Assembly: GCF_002939785.1 (NCBI RefSeq)
Contig: NZ_MDEC01000006.1
Location: 62,001-126,000 of the forward strand
DNA: 64,000 nucleotides
Direction of reading: 5' to 3'
Origin: Xanthomonas codiaei
GTDB taxonomy: Bacteria > Pseudomonadota > Gammaproteobacteria > Xanthomonadales > Xanthomonadaceae
Positions 43,024 to 51,569 of this stretch are shown here, piece by piece. The position numbers and the translations under genes are program-made. Position 1 is the stretch's first letter, and every line of letters begins with the position of its first letter. The notes below the pieces were generated by a model. It did not search any database. It saw only the letters and a program-made list of their open reading frames with translations, and was not told where the DNA came from.

Positions 43024-43189
43024 CTGCAGCGGCAAGCCCCTCTCCTGCGGGAGAGGGGGTGGGGTGAGGGTACGGGGCGAAGCCACTCGCCAGTTGTGCC
43101 ACACGAGGCTTCGTCCGTACCCTCATCCGCCCCTGTGGGGCACCTTCTCCCGCGTGCGGGAGAAGGAAGAACTGCAGTCCTTCGTTCGC
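43024..43189 (+). repeat. Large intergenic repeat, unit 2
   Basis: 166 bp from CTGCAGCGGC to the next CTGCAG, almost identical to unit 3. It holds a CTCTCCTGCGGGAGAG hairpin, a GGTGAGGGTACGGGG block, the inverse ACCCTCATCC block and the GTGCGGGAGAAGG hairpin. Confidence 0.85.
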
Positions 43190-43337
43190 CTGCAGCGGCA
43201 AGCCTCTCTCCTGCGGGAGAGGGGTTGGGGTGAGGGTACGGGGCGAAGCCACTCGCCAGTTGTGCCACACGAGGCTTCGTCCGTACCCTCATCCGCCCCT
43301 GCGGGGCACCTTCTCCCGCGTGCGGGAGAAGGAAGAA
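43190..43337 (+). repeat. Large intergenic repeat, unit 3
   Basis: Near-perfect tandem copy of unit 2; it lacks the trailing CTGCAGTCC segment and ends just before the DUF885 gene stop. Confidence 0.85.
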
Positions 43338-43344
43338 CGATTCA

Positions 43345-45153
43345 TCACTCGATCGGCTGATCCAGCATCAGTTCGCGCGCAAAGCGCACCGGCGGCGCAC
43401 CATAAGACAGCATCTTGTCGTGATATTCCTTGAGGTTGAACTTGTCGCTCAGCTTCTCCTGCACCGCCTTGCGCGTATCCAGATGCTCCTGCACGCCGAC
43501 GAAGTAGGTCGGCAGCTGCGCCGACGACAGCTGCGCGCGCACCCATTTGCCAGCCGCCTCGCTTTCCTGCTGGAAGGTGTCGTGGGTCATCAGGTGCATC
43601 GCCTTGTCGCGATCCCAGCCGTCCACATGCACGCCCTGGTCGAGGATGGCATTGGCGATGGTGCGCAGGTAGAACTTCAACTGCACCAGGTGGAACAGCG
43701 GGTCGTTATCCAGATAGCCCTGTTCCTGCATCATGCGTTCGGTGTACACCGCCCAGCCCTCGGCGAACATGCCCGAGCGCAGCACCGCGCGCAGCGTGGA
43801 TGGGAACTTGGCCGAATGCCAGCCCTCCAGGTAATGGCCCGGCGTGCCTTCGTGGATGCTCAGCAGGTGGATCATGCGGGTGTTGTATTCGCGCAGGAAC
43901 GAGTCGACCTGCTTGTCGTTCCAGTCGTCGGGAATCGGCGACACCGCGTAGAAGGTCTTCAGGTTCTTGTCGAGCGGGCCGGGCGAATCGCAATAGGCCA
44001 CCGCCACGCCACGCTGGAATTCCGGCATCAGGATGATGTCCACCGGCGAATCGGGCAGCGTCATCAAATCCTTCTGGCGCACGAATTCGGTGGACTGCGC
44101 CAGCGCCGCCTTGGCCTGGTCCACCACCTTGTCGCGCGCGGGCTTGTCGGCATAGGCCAGTTCCAGCGCGGCCTCGATCGCGGCCTGCTGCTGCACGTCA
44201 GTCGGCGTTTCGGGCAGCTTGGGAGCGCCGGGCTTGTCCTTGAGCACGCTGCGCGCAATGCCATACATCTGGCCCCGCACGCGCTTGAGTTCGGACTCGG
44301 CACGCTGCTTGATGTCGGCACGCGACAGCGACGACAGCAGGGCGAATTTCAGCTTCTGGTCGTACTTTTCCGCGCCGACACGGAAATCGCCCTTGGCGTT
44401 GGGCACCAGCACGGTGTCCAGCCAGGTCTGCTGCTCGGCGACTGCCTTCTTCAGGTTGTCGATGGCCGCTTGCGCGCGCGCCGCTTCGATCGGGCCCAGC
44501 TGGCTGATGTTGGGCGCGATGAAGGTGTCGACGATGCTGAGGATGCCCTTGTTCTGTTTGGCCACCGTCTCTGCATGGATCTTCGGCACGCGTGCCGGGT
44601 CCAGGTTGGCACGCGCCTGCGCGAAGATGCTGGGAATCTTTTCCATGCGCTGCGTGGCCGCGCTCAGGCGCTCTGGCAGCGGTGCGAATTCGCGCGCCAT
44701 CAGGCCATACAGGGCGCTGCCGGCCAGGCTGTTATAGACCTGCGGGTCCCAGGCCCAGCTCTGCAGCACCTCGGTGTTCCAGATCTCCGATTGCAGCTGG
44801 TTGCGCAGGATGGCGGCGTCCACCTGGTTCTCGCGCGACAGCTTGGCGACATCGACCGCATCCAGTTCGTTCAACAACGTCTTGTTGGCTTCCAGGCTGC
44901 GCTGGCGGCCGCCGTCGCTGAGGTCGTCGATCTGCGCGTCGAAGCGGTGGTCGCCAGTCTGCGTGGCCGTGACCGGCGACAGCTGCATCCAGGTGTCGAG
45001 CGCACGCTTGGAGAGCGCGGCGAACCGCGCATCCGGGGTCTGCGCATCCTGCGCGCCGGCAGCCGGGGGAGCGTCGGCGCGCGGGGATTCGGGCTGCTGC
45101 TGGCAGGCAGCGAGGCCGGCAAGCAGGGCAAGGACAAGCAGGCGTTGACGCAT
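43345..45153 (-). CDS. DUF885 lipoprotein, putative zinc metallopeptidase
   Basis: 602-residue protein. The start at 45153 gives a lipoprotein signal (LLVLALLAGLAAC, lipobox Cys17). A long helical region follows. The DUF885 hallmark is LLSIHEGTPGHYLEGWHSAK with an HExxxH-type zinc motif, followed by MFAEGWAVYTERMM, whose glutamate would be a further ligand. The C-terminus ends RFARELMLDQPIE. DUF885 proteins resemble M2/M32-like zinc peptidases; the substrate is unknown. Its 3' end abuts the tandem repeat block. Confidence 0.87.
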   Translation of the reverse strand: MRQRLLVLALLAGLAACQQQPESPRADAPPAAGAQDAQTPDARFAALSKRALDTWMQLSPVTATQTGDHRFDAQIDDLSDGGRQRSLEANKTLLNELDAVDVAKLSRENQVDAAILRNQLQSEIWNTEVLQSWAWDPQVYNSLAGSALYGLMAREFAPLPERLSAATQRMEKIPSIFAQARANLDPARVPKIHAETVAKQNKGILSIVDTFIAPNISQLGPIEAARAQAAIDNLKKAVAEQQTWLDTVLVPNAKGDFRVGAEKYDQKLKFALLSSLSRADIKQRAESELKRVRGQMYGIARSVLKDKPGAPKLPETPTDVQQQAAIEAALELAYADKPARDKVVDQAKAALAQSTEFVRQKDLMTLPDSPVDIILMPEFQRGVAVAYCDSPGPLDKNLKTFYAVSPIPDDWNDKQVDSFLREYNTRMIHLLSIHEGTPGHYLEGWHSAKFPSTLRAVLRSGMFAEGWAVYTERMMQEQGYLDNDPLFHLVQLKFYLRTIANAILDQGVHVDGWDRDKAMHLMTHDTFQQESEAAGKWVRAQLSSAQLPTYFVGVQEHLDTRKAVQEKLSDKFNLKEYHDKMLSYGAPPVRFARELMLDQPIE

Positions 45154-45379
45154 CGTGGATCCTGGATGAGAGCAAACCGCCAGCATAGGCATCTGTGCGC
45201 CCGTTCGCATCCGCCATTGGTTTAGAGTGGCCAGCGAGCGGTCCCCGACCCGATCAGGCGGGCGCGACCGCACGCTGGTGCCGGGACGGCGCTGTCGCTG
45301 GCCGCACGCAGGGCCGGAGGCGCATCGGCAACGGTCCATGAGTCACGCCCGACTCGCACTGTTTTCCAAGGAGGAAACC

Positions 45380-45736
45380 ATGCAGTACGCCGGCAGCTGT
45401 CATTGCGGACGCATCGCGTTCGAGCTCGAGACCGATGCGCCGATCACCGAAGTCTACGATTGCAACTGCTCGCTGTGCCGCCGTCGCGGCGGGCTGCTGT
45501 GGTTTGGTACACGCTCGCAGCTGCAGTTGCAAGCGGCCGCGCAGGAGATGGGCAGCTACCGCTTCAATCGGCAGCATATCGCCCATCACTACTGCATGGA
45601 CTGCGGCATTGCGCCGTTCAGCGAGGGCGCCAATCCCAACACCGGGCAAGCCAATATCGCTGTCAACGTGCGCTGCATTCCCGACCTGGATCTGTCCACG
45701 CTGAGCGTGCAGAAGGTCGATGGAGCGCGCCTGTGA
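45380..45736 (+). CDS. GFA (glutathione-dependent formaldehyde-activating)-like protein
   Basis: 118-residue zinc-binding protein of the GFA/CENP-V family. The cysteines follow the family pattern: CHCG at 7-10, DCNCSLCRR at 27-35 and CMDCG at 72-76. AAGGAGG with five bases spacing marks the start at 45380. GFA proteins bind glutathione or formaldehyde adducts, though the function of most members is unproven. It overlaps or touches the next gene: a GTG at 45733 would overlap its stop by three bases. Confidence 0.87.
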   Translation: MQYAGSCHCGRIAFELETDAPITEVYDCNCSLCRRRGGLLWFGTRSQLQLQAAAQEMGSYRFNRQHIAHHYCMDCGIAPFSEGANPNTGQANIAVNVRCIPDLDLSTLSVQKVDGARL

Positions 45737-45744
45737 GGCCCGGC

Positions 45745-46536
45745 ATGCCGCGTTACGCGGCGCTATTGCTGATCGGGTGGATGGTGGCGGGCTGTGCGCG
45801 GCCGCAGGGCGACATGGCTGCGGACGGGGACGCCGCGGCACCGCCGGCGCCGGTTCCATCCGGTGCGGCATTGGCCTACGAACACGATGTCCGCATCGAA
45901 CTGCCTGTCGATCAGATCGGCGAGCGCATCGCCGCGGTGCGTAGCGCCTGCCAGAGCGCGCAATACGGCAGCTGCGCATTGCTGGCGGTGGAACAGAATG
46001 GCGGGCGCACTCCTGGCGGCAGCGTCAGCGTGCGGCTGGTGCCCGAGGGCGTCGAGCCGATGGTGCAACTGGCTGGCCAGCAGGGCGATGTGGCCGCGCG
46101 CAGCACGCGCGCCGAGGATCTGGCCGAGCAGATCGCCGATACCGGCCTGGCGCAGGCGCGGTTGCAGAAGGAACATGCGCGCCTGCTGGAGCTGCAGCAA
46201 CGCCGCGATCTGGCGGTGGGTGACCTGCTGGCGGTGTCCAAGCGCCTGGCCGACATCGAGGCCGAGGCGCAACAGACCCAGCAGGAAGCCGCGCAACAGC
46301 AACGTCGCGTGCGCACCCAGTTGCTGACGCTGCACTTCAGCAGTACCGGGGGCGAACAGGGCAGGGGTGAGATCGCCGAGGCGGCAGCCGAGTTCGGCCA
46401 GGTGTTCGCGGCCAGCGTGGCGTTCGTGATTCGCGCGGTGGCGGCGCTGCTGCCGGTGGGCGTGGTCGCCGCAGTGGCCGGCTGGCTGGCGCTGCAGGCC
46501 TGGCGCTGGCGTCAACGGCGTCGCAGGATGTCGTAA
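45745..46536 (+). CDS. DUF4349 lipoprotein
   Basis: 263-residue protein of the DUF4349 type. The signal peptide has a lipobox (LLIGWMVAGC). ALAYEHDVRIELPVDQIGER precedes a central helical, coiled-coil region with LQKEHARLLELQQRRDLAVG and SKRLADIEAEAQQTQQEAAQ. One C-terminal membrane helix (VAALLPVGVVAAVAGWLAL) and a basic tail end the protein. The function is unknown; coiled-coil plus membrane anchor suggests envelope association. Start at 45745; a GTG at 45733 may be the true start coupled to the GFA gene. Confidence 0.8.
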   Translation: MPRYAALLLIGWMVAGCARPQGDMAADGDAAAPPAPVPSGAALAYEHDVRIELPVDQIGERIAAVRSACQSAQYGSCALLAVEQNGGRTPGGSVSVRLVPEGVEPMVQLAGQQGDVAARSTRAEDLAEQIADTGLAQARLQKEHARLLELQQRRDLAVGDLLAVSKRLADIEAEAQQTQQEAAQQQRRVRTQLLTLHFSSTGGEQGRGEIAEAAAEFGQVFAASVAFVIRAVAALLPVGVVAAVAGWLALQAWRWRQRRRRMS

Positions 46537-46732
46537 ACACGCGCGAGGCGATCTGCAACGCCACCGAGAGGGCGCCTGCGCATCGGGGCCACGCAGGATC
46601 GCTGCGACGATACCCGGCGTTTCAAGCGAATGTGCCGCCTGCACCTGCAGGCGGCGCGAGGCAAGCGCGGTCGAAGTCGCCGTCGCATGCGGCATGGTGA
46701 CGCGCGCATGCGGCGATGGCCACGTGCGGTGC

Positions 46733-47026
46733 TCAGCCTTCGTCGTACTCGTATTCGACAAACACATCCAGTTGCAGCGCCAGCTCCTGCACTGCGTCGC
46801 GCACCTTCTGCGCGGTGGCTTCGTTGCCGGCATCCACTTCGAACTCGTGGCTGCCCGGACCTTCGTCGTCCGACAGGCCGGCCGAGCTGGAATCGTCGTC
46901 GTCCAGGTGCGGCATCAGGTCGTCGACCTCTTCCACGTGCTCGATGCCTTCGATGCTCTGCAGCAGGTTGGCGATGGCGCGCGCGTCGTCGTCGGTACCG
47001 GTGATACGCAGGCGAAGAGTGGGCAT
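46733..47026 (-). CDS. Acidic hypothetical protein
   Basis: 97-residue, strongly acidic protein (long Asp/Glu/Ser stretch around LMPHLDDDDSSSAGLSDDEG), beginning with PTLRLRITGTDDDARAIANL and ending DVFVEYEYDEG. The N-terminal RITGTDDDARAIANLLQSIE has a ferredoxin-like beta-alpha pattern that could be an ACT-like or small binding fold. I do not recognise the family. The sequence looks protein-like and is conserved in style with Xanthomonadaceae acidic proteins, but this is only an impression. Confidence 0.6.
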   Translation of the reverse strand: MPTLRLRITGTDDDARAIANLLQSIEGIEHVEEVDDLMPHLDDDDSSSAGLSDDEGPGSHEFEVDAGNEATAQKVRDAVQELALQLDVFVEYEYDEG

Positions 47027-47104
47027 GGACGTGTCCTGGGGATTGGGGACCCCAAGCCTAGGCAGCGCCAGGACAAAACGAGGTGATGGCGCCGCCGTCT
47101 CCGT

Positions 47105-48523
47105 TCACGGCGAATGCGCCAGCCAGGCATCGCTTGCGGCCTGTTCTGCATGCAGCAGGCGCTGCGCTGCGGCGCGCAGCATGCTCGGCACGATGTAGTG
47201 GTGATGCACGTGATGGATGGACGCCATGTACACGCGTCCCAGCCAGTTGCGGCAGCTGACCTGGGTGGCCATGGTCAGTGCGATGCGATGCTCGCCAATG
47301 CGACGCAACCCGATCGAGGAACGAAAACGCAGGTGCTTGTCGTCGGCACCGAGGACGACCTGGACCTGCTGCCCATCGGCATCGCTGCGTTGCGCCAGCA
47401 CCGGAAAGCGCCCGGCAAACAGCTGCGTTGCAGACCGATCGAGCAAGGACGACACCGGGCAGCCCAGGCGCGAGGTGCGCAGCCCCAGCGGCTTGACCAT
47501 CAGGTTGCGTAGCCGCATCAACCCGCTCACCCCGCTCGGCGGCTGATCCACGAACGCCTGCAGCAGATCGCAGAGCACGCCCTGCAGGCTGTCGCTGCGC
47601 AACCGGCGCGTGTCCAGCTGCAGCTGGTGGCTGTCTTCGAAATGCACGGCGCTGCCCAACTGGCCGTGCAGCAACGCATCGGCAGGCAGGCTTGGCAGCG
47701 GACGGATCGGCGGTATGCCCAGACGGGTAGCCACGAAGCCCGGCCCAGGAGCGTGCGGCAAGGCCTGCCGCAGCCGGCCGCTCCAACGGCGCACGCGGCT
47801 GCAGGCGCGTTGTTTCCAGCTTTCCGGCCTGACATGCAGCGACAGCGACACGGTGGGAATATCGCTGTCAGCAGGCGGCGCAGCCTGCAGCAGTGCCGTC
47901 ACCGAGGCCGGCAGCAGTTCGGTGAGGCTGGCGATGGTGGCCTGGCCCTGGCTGACCAATGCCTGCTGCGCGTCGCTCAGCGCGCCGCCGGTTTCGTCCG
48001 GGTGGCAGGACAACGCAAAGAAGGCCGAATGCGCGGCATCGCCCTGCGCCGGTGCGAACTGATGCCAGGTGCCGCCGCCGAAGCGCACGGTGAACAGGCT
48101 GTCGCCGGGCAGGTTCACATGACGCAGCGCGCGGATGAACGCATGCGGGTCGGCTTGGATCTGCTGCGGCGAGGCGGTGGAAAAGCGCAGCTGCGCACCG
48201 CCGCTTCCGGTGATGGCGGTGAATACGCGGTTGCCGGCGTGGCAGTGGAACGGGTGTCCCTGAGGGCCCACCGAAAACGAGAACAACGAGGTGGGGTCGC
48301 CATGACGCAGGTCCGGTGCCGACAACTGCGCGGAGGGTTCGTCCAGCGCGTCGTGATGCGCCGGGTGCTGCCGCTGCCGTTCCACCGTCTGCGCGATCAG
48401 GCTGTCGCCTGCGCCGGGATCGAGCTGGGCGATCAGCATCACTTCCACCGGCCGGCCGCCGCTGTACGAGGGCAGCGCGACGCGCGGAAAACTGCGGTCG
48501 GAAACAATCCGTTGGTGGTCCAT
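47105..48523 (-). CDS. Two-part protein: unknown N-terminal domain fused to DUF2867
   Basis: 472-residue protein. The start at 48523 has AAGGAG five bases upstream. Residues about 1-250 contain an unrecognised domain with FSFSVGPQGHPFHCHAGNRV, RFGGGTWHQFAP and FALSCHPDETGG, whose His/Cys-rich motifs look like a metal-binding cupin-like fold. Residues about 290-460 fit DUF2867 (SSLLDRSATQLFAGRFPVLA, LGRVYMASIHHVHHHYIVPS). An ArsR-type regulator precedes it by 28 bp on the same strand, so the pair is probably one operon. Cytoplasmic; function unknown. Confidence 0.72.
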   Translation of the reverse strand: MDHQRIVSDRSFPRVALPSYSGGRPVEVMLIAQLDPGAGDSLIAQTVERQRQHPAHHDALDEPSAQLSAPDLRHGDPTSLFSFSVGPQGHPFHCHAGNRVFTAITGSGGAQLRFSTASPQQIQADPHAFIRALRHVNLPGDSLFTVRFGGGTWHQFAPAQGDAAHSAFFALSCHPDETGGALSDAQQALVSQGQATIASLTELLPASVTALLQAAPPADSDIPTVSLSLHVRPESWKQRACSRVRRWSGRLRQALPHAPGPGFVATRLGIPPIRPLPSLPADALLHGQLGSAVHFEDSHQLQLDTRRLRSDSLQGVLCDLLQAFVDQPPSGVSGLMRLRNLMVKPLGLRTSRLGCPVSSLLDRSATQLFAGRFPVLAQRSDADGQQVQVVLGADDKHLRFRSSIGLRRIGEHRIALTMATQVSCRNWLGRVYMASIHHVHHHYIVPSMLRAAAQRLLHAEQAASDAWLAHSP

Positions 48524-48551
48524 GGCAACTCCTTGCGGCGGGAGGCGGGCG

Positions 48552-48866
48552 TCAGCTGGATTTCTTGGCCAATCGGCGCGATTCGCGCTGCAGCGGGCCG
48601 GCGACCGGGCAAACCTCGAAGGCAAACCCGCTGAGCGTATTGACCATGTTGTCCGGGGTCAGCCGGTACACCACGAACTGCCCGCGCCGCTCGCTGCTGA
48701 CCAGGCCGGCCGCCAACAGCACCGACAGGTGGCGCGAGATGGCCGGGGCGCTCATCGCAAAACGTTCGCCGATCTGACCGGCGGTCAGTTCCTGCGCGGA
48801 CAGGTAGGCCAGGATTTCCCGGCGCGGGCGCGAGGCGAGGGCTTCGAAGATGCGGTCGGCGGACAT
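48552..48866 (-). CDS. ArsR-family transcriptional regulator
   Basis: 104-residue winged-helix repressor. ASRPRREILAYLSAQELTAG and MSAPAISRHLSVLLAAGLVS (recognition helix) followed by the wing SERRGQFVVYRL are typical of the SdpR/ArsR group. It has only one cysteine (CPVAG) and no ArsR-type CxC metal site, so it probably does not sense arsenite. The operator is likely the AT-rich palindrome 22-33 bp upstream, and the DUF2867 gene follows it after 28 bp. Confidence 0.88.
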   Translation of the reverse strand: MSADRIFEALASRPRREILAYLSAQELTAGQIGERFAMSAPAISRHLSVLLAAGLVSSERRGQFVVYRLTPDNMVNTLSGFAFEVCPVAGPLQRESRRLAKKSS

Positions 48867-49228
48867 GGTTGTGCTTAGATTATTAACGAATTAGCTAATT
48901 AATGATCTTGATGAGTGCGGCTGTCAAGCGATTTCTCCTCGGCCTGCTGCCCGACGTCCCGAAAGCGCCTTTCCCTGCGGGGCGAGAGGGCACAGCTTGC
49001 GCGCCACTGGCGCGCGTGCCTTGGAGCGCCCGCGCCGCAAGCCTGGGCCGGGGCGCGGAGCAGGGGGGATACGGGGCGAGGCCACACGCCTACCCTGACT
49101 CCACTAGGCTTCGCTCTCACCCTCATCCGCCCCTTCGGAACACCTTCTCCTCCATGAGGCAGGACACTGTCCCGCGGAGAGAAGGGACAGCGGGATGTTT
49201 CACGCACCGCCAGGATTTCAGTGCTGCT
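48867..49228. other. Intergenic region arsR to lysR with degenerate repeat
   Basis: 362 bp. Besides the AT-rich operator it contains a decayed copy of the large repeat at about 49095-49180 (CTTCGCTCTCACCCTCATCC and CACCTTCTCC remain). No gene seen. Confidence 0.55.
48889..48900. promoter_or_regulatory. Probable ArsR-family operator
   Basis: AATTAGCTAATT is a perfect 12-bp palindrome within the AT-rich segment 48876-48906, upstream of the arsR-type start. The AT content contrasts strongly with the surrounding GC-rich DNA. Confidence 0.6.
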
Positions 49229-50230
49229 TTAATCCGCTGCCGATGCCTTACGCGAATTCCGACGCCCCCGCAGTTCCCGCACGCTTTCGCTCGGCGGCAA
49301 TGTCACCAGCTCGGCGGGCAGCGCCGGCATCGGCGTGCGCTCGTCCAGCGCTTCGCGCTTGAGCCAGTCGATGAACACCGCGGCCGCGGGGCTGGGCTCG
49401 CGATGGCTGGGATGCACGATGTAGTAGGCATAGCGCGCCTTGAGCGTGGGCCCGGGCAGGCGCACCAGCTCGTAGCGCTGCAGATAGGGCTGGGCGATGT
49501 GCTTGCGTGCCAGTACCGCGCCCAGGCCGTAGACGGCGGCACGCATGGCGTCGGTGCTGTCGTTGAAGGTGTGCATCGGCGGCAGCGTGGTGCCGCGCAC
49601 CTGCGCGGCGCGGAACCAGTCGCGCCAGCCCTGCGGGGACATGTCGCTCAGTAGCGGCAACTGCGCGATCTGCGCGGCGGTACGCAGCGCGGCCACTTCC
49701 GGCAGCGATGGCGATGCCACCGGAAACAGCTCGTCGTCCATCAGGTGATGCGAGGTCAGGCCCGGCCAGGCGCCCTGTCCGTAGCGAATGCCCAACTCGG
49801 GGCCGCCTTCTTCGAAACGGGAGAACGCCGGGTCCGACTGCAGGTCCAGGCGGATATGCGGATGCGCGCGGCAGAAGCGCGGCAACCGCGGCAGCAACCA
49901 GCAATACGACAGCGAGCGCAGCGTGGTGACGCGTAGCGGAATGGCGTCTTCGCGCGGATGCAGGTTGCCGGCCACCGCCGCGATCTCGGCCAGTGCGGCG
50001 GAGGCGGCATCGGCCAGTTGGCGCCCCTCGGCGGTGAGCTTGACCCCGCGCGGCAGCCGCTGGAACAGGGTGACGCCCAGCAGCGCTTCGAGCTTGCGCA
50101 CATGGTGGCTGACCGCGCTGGCGGTCAGGTGCAGCTCTTCGGCCGCGTGCGCGAAATTCTGGTGGCGGGCGGCTGCGGCGAACACGCCCAACGCGGGCAA
50201 CAGGGTGGGGCGCAGATTCATCGCAGACAT
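49229..50230 (-). CDS. LysR-family transcriptional regulator (GcvA-like)
   Basis: 333-residue LysR regulator. An N-terminal winged helix (FAAAARHQNFAHAAEELHLT, then ASAVSHHVRKLEALLGVTLF) is followed by an effector domain. Its features (YGQGAWPGLTSHHLMDDELF, TFNDSTDAMRAAVYGLGAVL) place it near GcvA-type regulators, which respond to small metabolites. It is divergent from an EamA transporter at 50390, the likely target. The C-terminal tail is basic. ATG at 50230 or 50221. Confidence 0.88.
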   Translation of the reverse strand: MSAMNLRPTLLPALGVFAAAARHQNFAHAAEELHLTASAVSHHVRKLEALLGVTLFQRLPRGVKLTAEGRQLADAASAALAEIAAVAGNLHPREDAIPLRVTTLRSLSYCWLLPRLPRFCRAHPHIRLDLQSDPAFSRFEEGGPELGIRYGQGAWPGLTSHHLMDDELFPVASPSLPEVAALRTAAQIAQLPLLSDMSPQGWRDWFRAAQVRGTTLPPMHTFNDSTDAMRAAVYGLGAVLARKHIAQPYLQRYELVRLPGPTLKARYAYYIVHPSHREPSPAAAVFIDWLKREALDERTPMPALPAELVTLPPSESVRELRGRRNSRKASAAD

Positions 50231-50389
50231 GAGTCAGATTTGTGGCTGACTGCGATACTACGCGCTTGTCGCGCCTGCGGCCGCAGCCGATGCTGCACCC
50301 TCCCATCGCGACGATCGTGCCATGCCTGCGTACCTGCCGGATGTTGTCCTTTGCCTTTGCAGAACACGGCATGCCACCGGGGCGCGGCG

Positions 50390-51277
50390 ATGAGCGCGCA
50401 GCCGTCGATGCAGCCGGCCGTCGCTGCGCGTGACTGGCGCACTCCGCTGGAGCTGGCGTTCCTGGGGGTGGTCTGGGGGTGCTCGTTCCTGTTCATGCGC
50501 GTGGCCGCACCCAGGTTCGGCACGGTGGTGCTGGTGGAAATTCGCCTGGCGCTGGGCGCGCTGGTGCTGTTGCCGTTCCTGTGGCTGGCGCGCGAACGCT
50601 TCCCGCTGCATCGGTGGCCGATGCTGGCCGCCATCGGTGTGTTGAACTCTGCACTGCCGTTTCTGTTGTTCGCCTGGGGCGCGCAGCACGCGCCCGCCGC
50701 CATCGGTGCGATCTGCAATGCGATGACGGTGTTGTTCACCGCGCTGATCGCGTTCCTGTTCTTTGGCGAGAAGATCGGCACGCGCCGCGCGCTGGCCTTG
50801 CTGGTAGGCTTTATCGGCGTGCTGGTGCTGGCCACCGGCAAGTCGGCCGGCCTGAGCGTGGGCCCGGCCGCACTGGCCGGTGCGACGGCCTCGCTGTTGT
50901 ACGGCATCGGCTACAACCTGGTGAAGCGCCACATGGGCGACCTGCCACCGGCGGCATCGGCGGCCTCCACGCTGGGCTGCAGTGCGTTGCTGCTGGCACC
51001 GTTGGCCTGGTGGCAGTGGCCGACCACGCCGGTGCCGGCAGTGGCCTGGGCCTGCGCGACCGCGTTGGGCGTGGTCTGCACCGGGTTGGCATTCCTGATG
51101 TACTACCGGCTGATCCAGCGCATCGGCCCGGCGCGTGCATCCACCGTGACCTACTTGGTGCCGGTGTTCGGCGCACTGCTGGCGTGGTCGCTGCTGGGCG
51201 AACCGCTGACCTGGACCATGCTGGTCGCCGCAGTGCTGATCCTGGGCAGCGTCGCCTTCAGCCAGCGCGCCCGTTGA
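50390..51277 (+). CDS. DMT-superfamily (EamA) transporter
   Basis: 295-residue inner-membrane protein with about ten helices in two EamA repeats: ELAFLGVVWGCSFLFMRVAA opens the first, LALLVGFIGVLVLATGKSAG ends it; the second ends with YLVPVFGALLAWSLLGEPLT. Such proteins usually export metabolites or amino acids. The start at 50390 was chosen from the conserved RDWRTPLELAFLGV context. It is divergent from the LysR gene, which probably controls it. Confidence 0.85.
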   Translation: MSAQPSMQPAVAARDWRTPLELAFLGVVWGCSFLFMRVAAPRFGTVVLVEIRLALGALVLLPFLWLARERFPLHRWPMLAAIGVLNSALPFLLFAWGAQHAPAAIGAICNAMTVLFTALIAFLFFGEKIGTRRALALLVGFIGVLVLATGKSAGLSVGPAALAGATASLLYGIGYNLVKRHMGDLPPAASAASTLGCSALLLAPLAWWQWPTTPVPAVAWACATALGVVCTGLAFLMYYRLIQRIGPARASTVTYLVPVFGALLAWSLLGEPLTWTMLVAAVLILGSVAFSQRAR

Positions 51278-51329
51278 TAACAGCGAACAAGGCCCGCGCG
51301 CGCGGCACTCGGTACCCGCTGGGGAGAGG

Positions 51330-51447
51330 ACCAATTGCCACTGCGGCTCCGAAAGCGTGGCGAGCAGTCATCAGGCGAGTGCAGGCGTCGCGGAGGAATC
51401 GGAGTGTGCGAGTGGTACATGCCAATTCCGAGCACCGGCCGCGCAGT
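51330..51447 (-). repeat. Dispersed intergenic repeat, copy D
   Basis: On the minus strand it reads like copy B (38852-38985) over about 110 bp, including GCCGGTGCTCGGAATTGGC and TCGCCTGATGACTGCTCGC. The degree of divergence suggests old copies. Confidence 0.55.
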
Positions 51448-51539
51448 AGTCTGTTAGCCGCTCCAAACCGTACATACCCGCCTGACGACGGCTCGCGACC
51501 TCTCTGAACCGCGCCAAGCCACGCGCCGCCGCGTTCACG

Positions 51540-51567
51540 AATCCCCAATCCCGACTCCCGAATCCCG
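51540..51567. repeat. Heptamer tandem repeat (AATCCCG type)
   Basis: AATCCCC, AATCCCG, ACTCCCG and AATCCCG in tandem, ending two bases before the PPIase stop codon. Period is exactly seven. Confidence 0.7.
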
Positions 51568-51569
51568 AT

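Larger units (their letters stand above)
42749..43344. other. Intergenic region filled by tandem repeats
   Basis: 596 bp without a gene. Three repeat units fill 42826-43337. Open frames in them (for example around RTLTPTPLPQERGL) are repeat artefacts. Confidence 0.8.

Noticed and set aside
42802..43292. Open frames reading RTLTPTPLPQERGL and similar
   Set aside because: These are repeat-derived frames in the tandem repeat block; they lack ribosome-binding sites and recur only as repeat copies.
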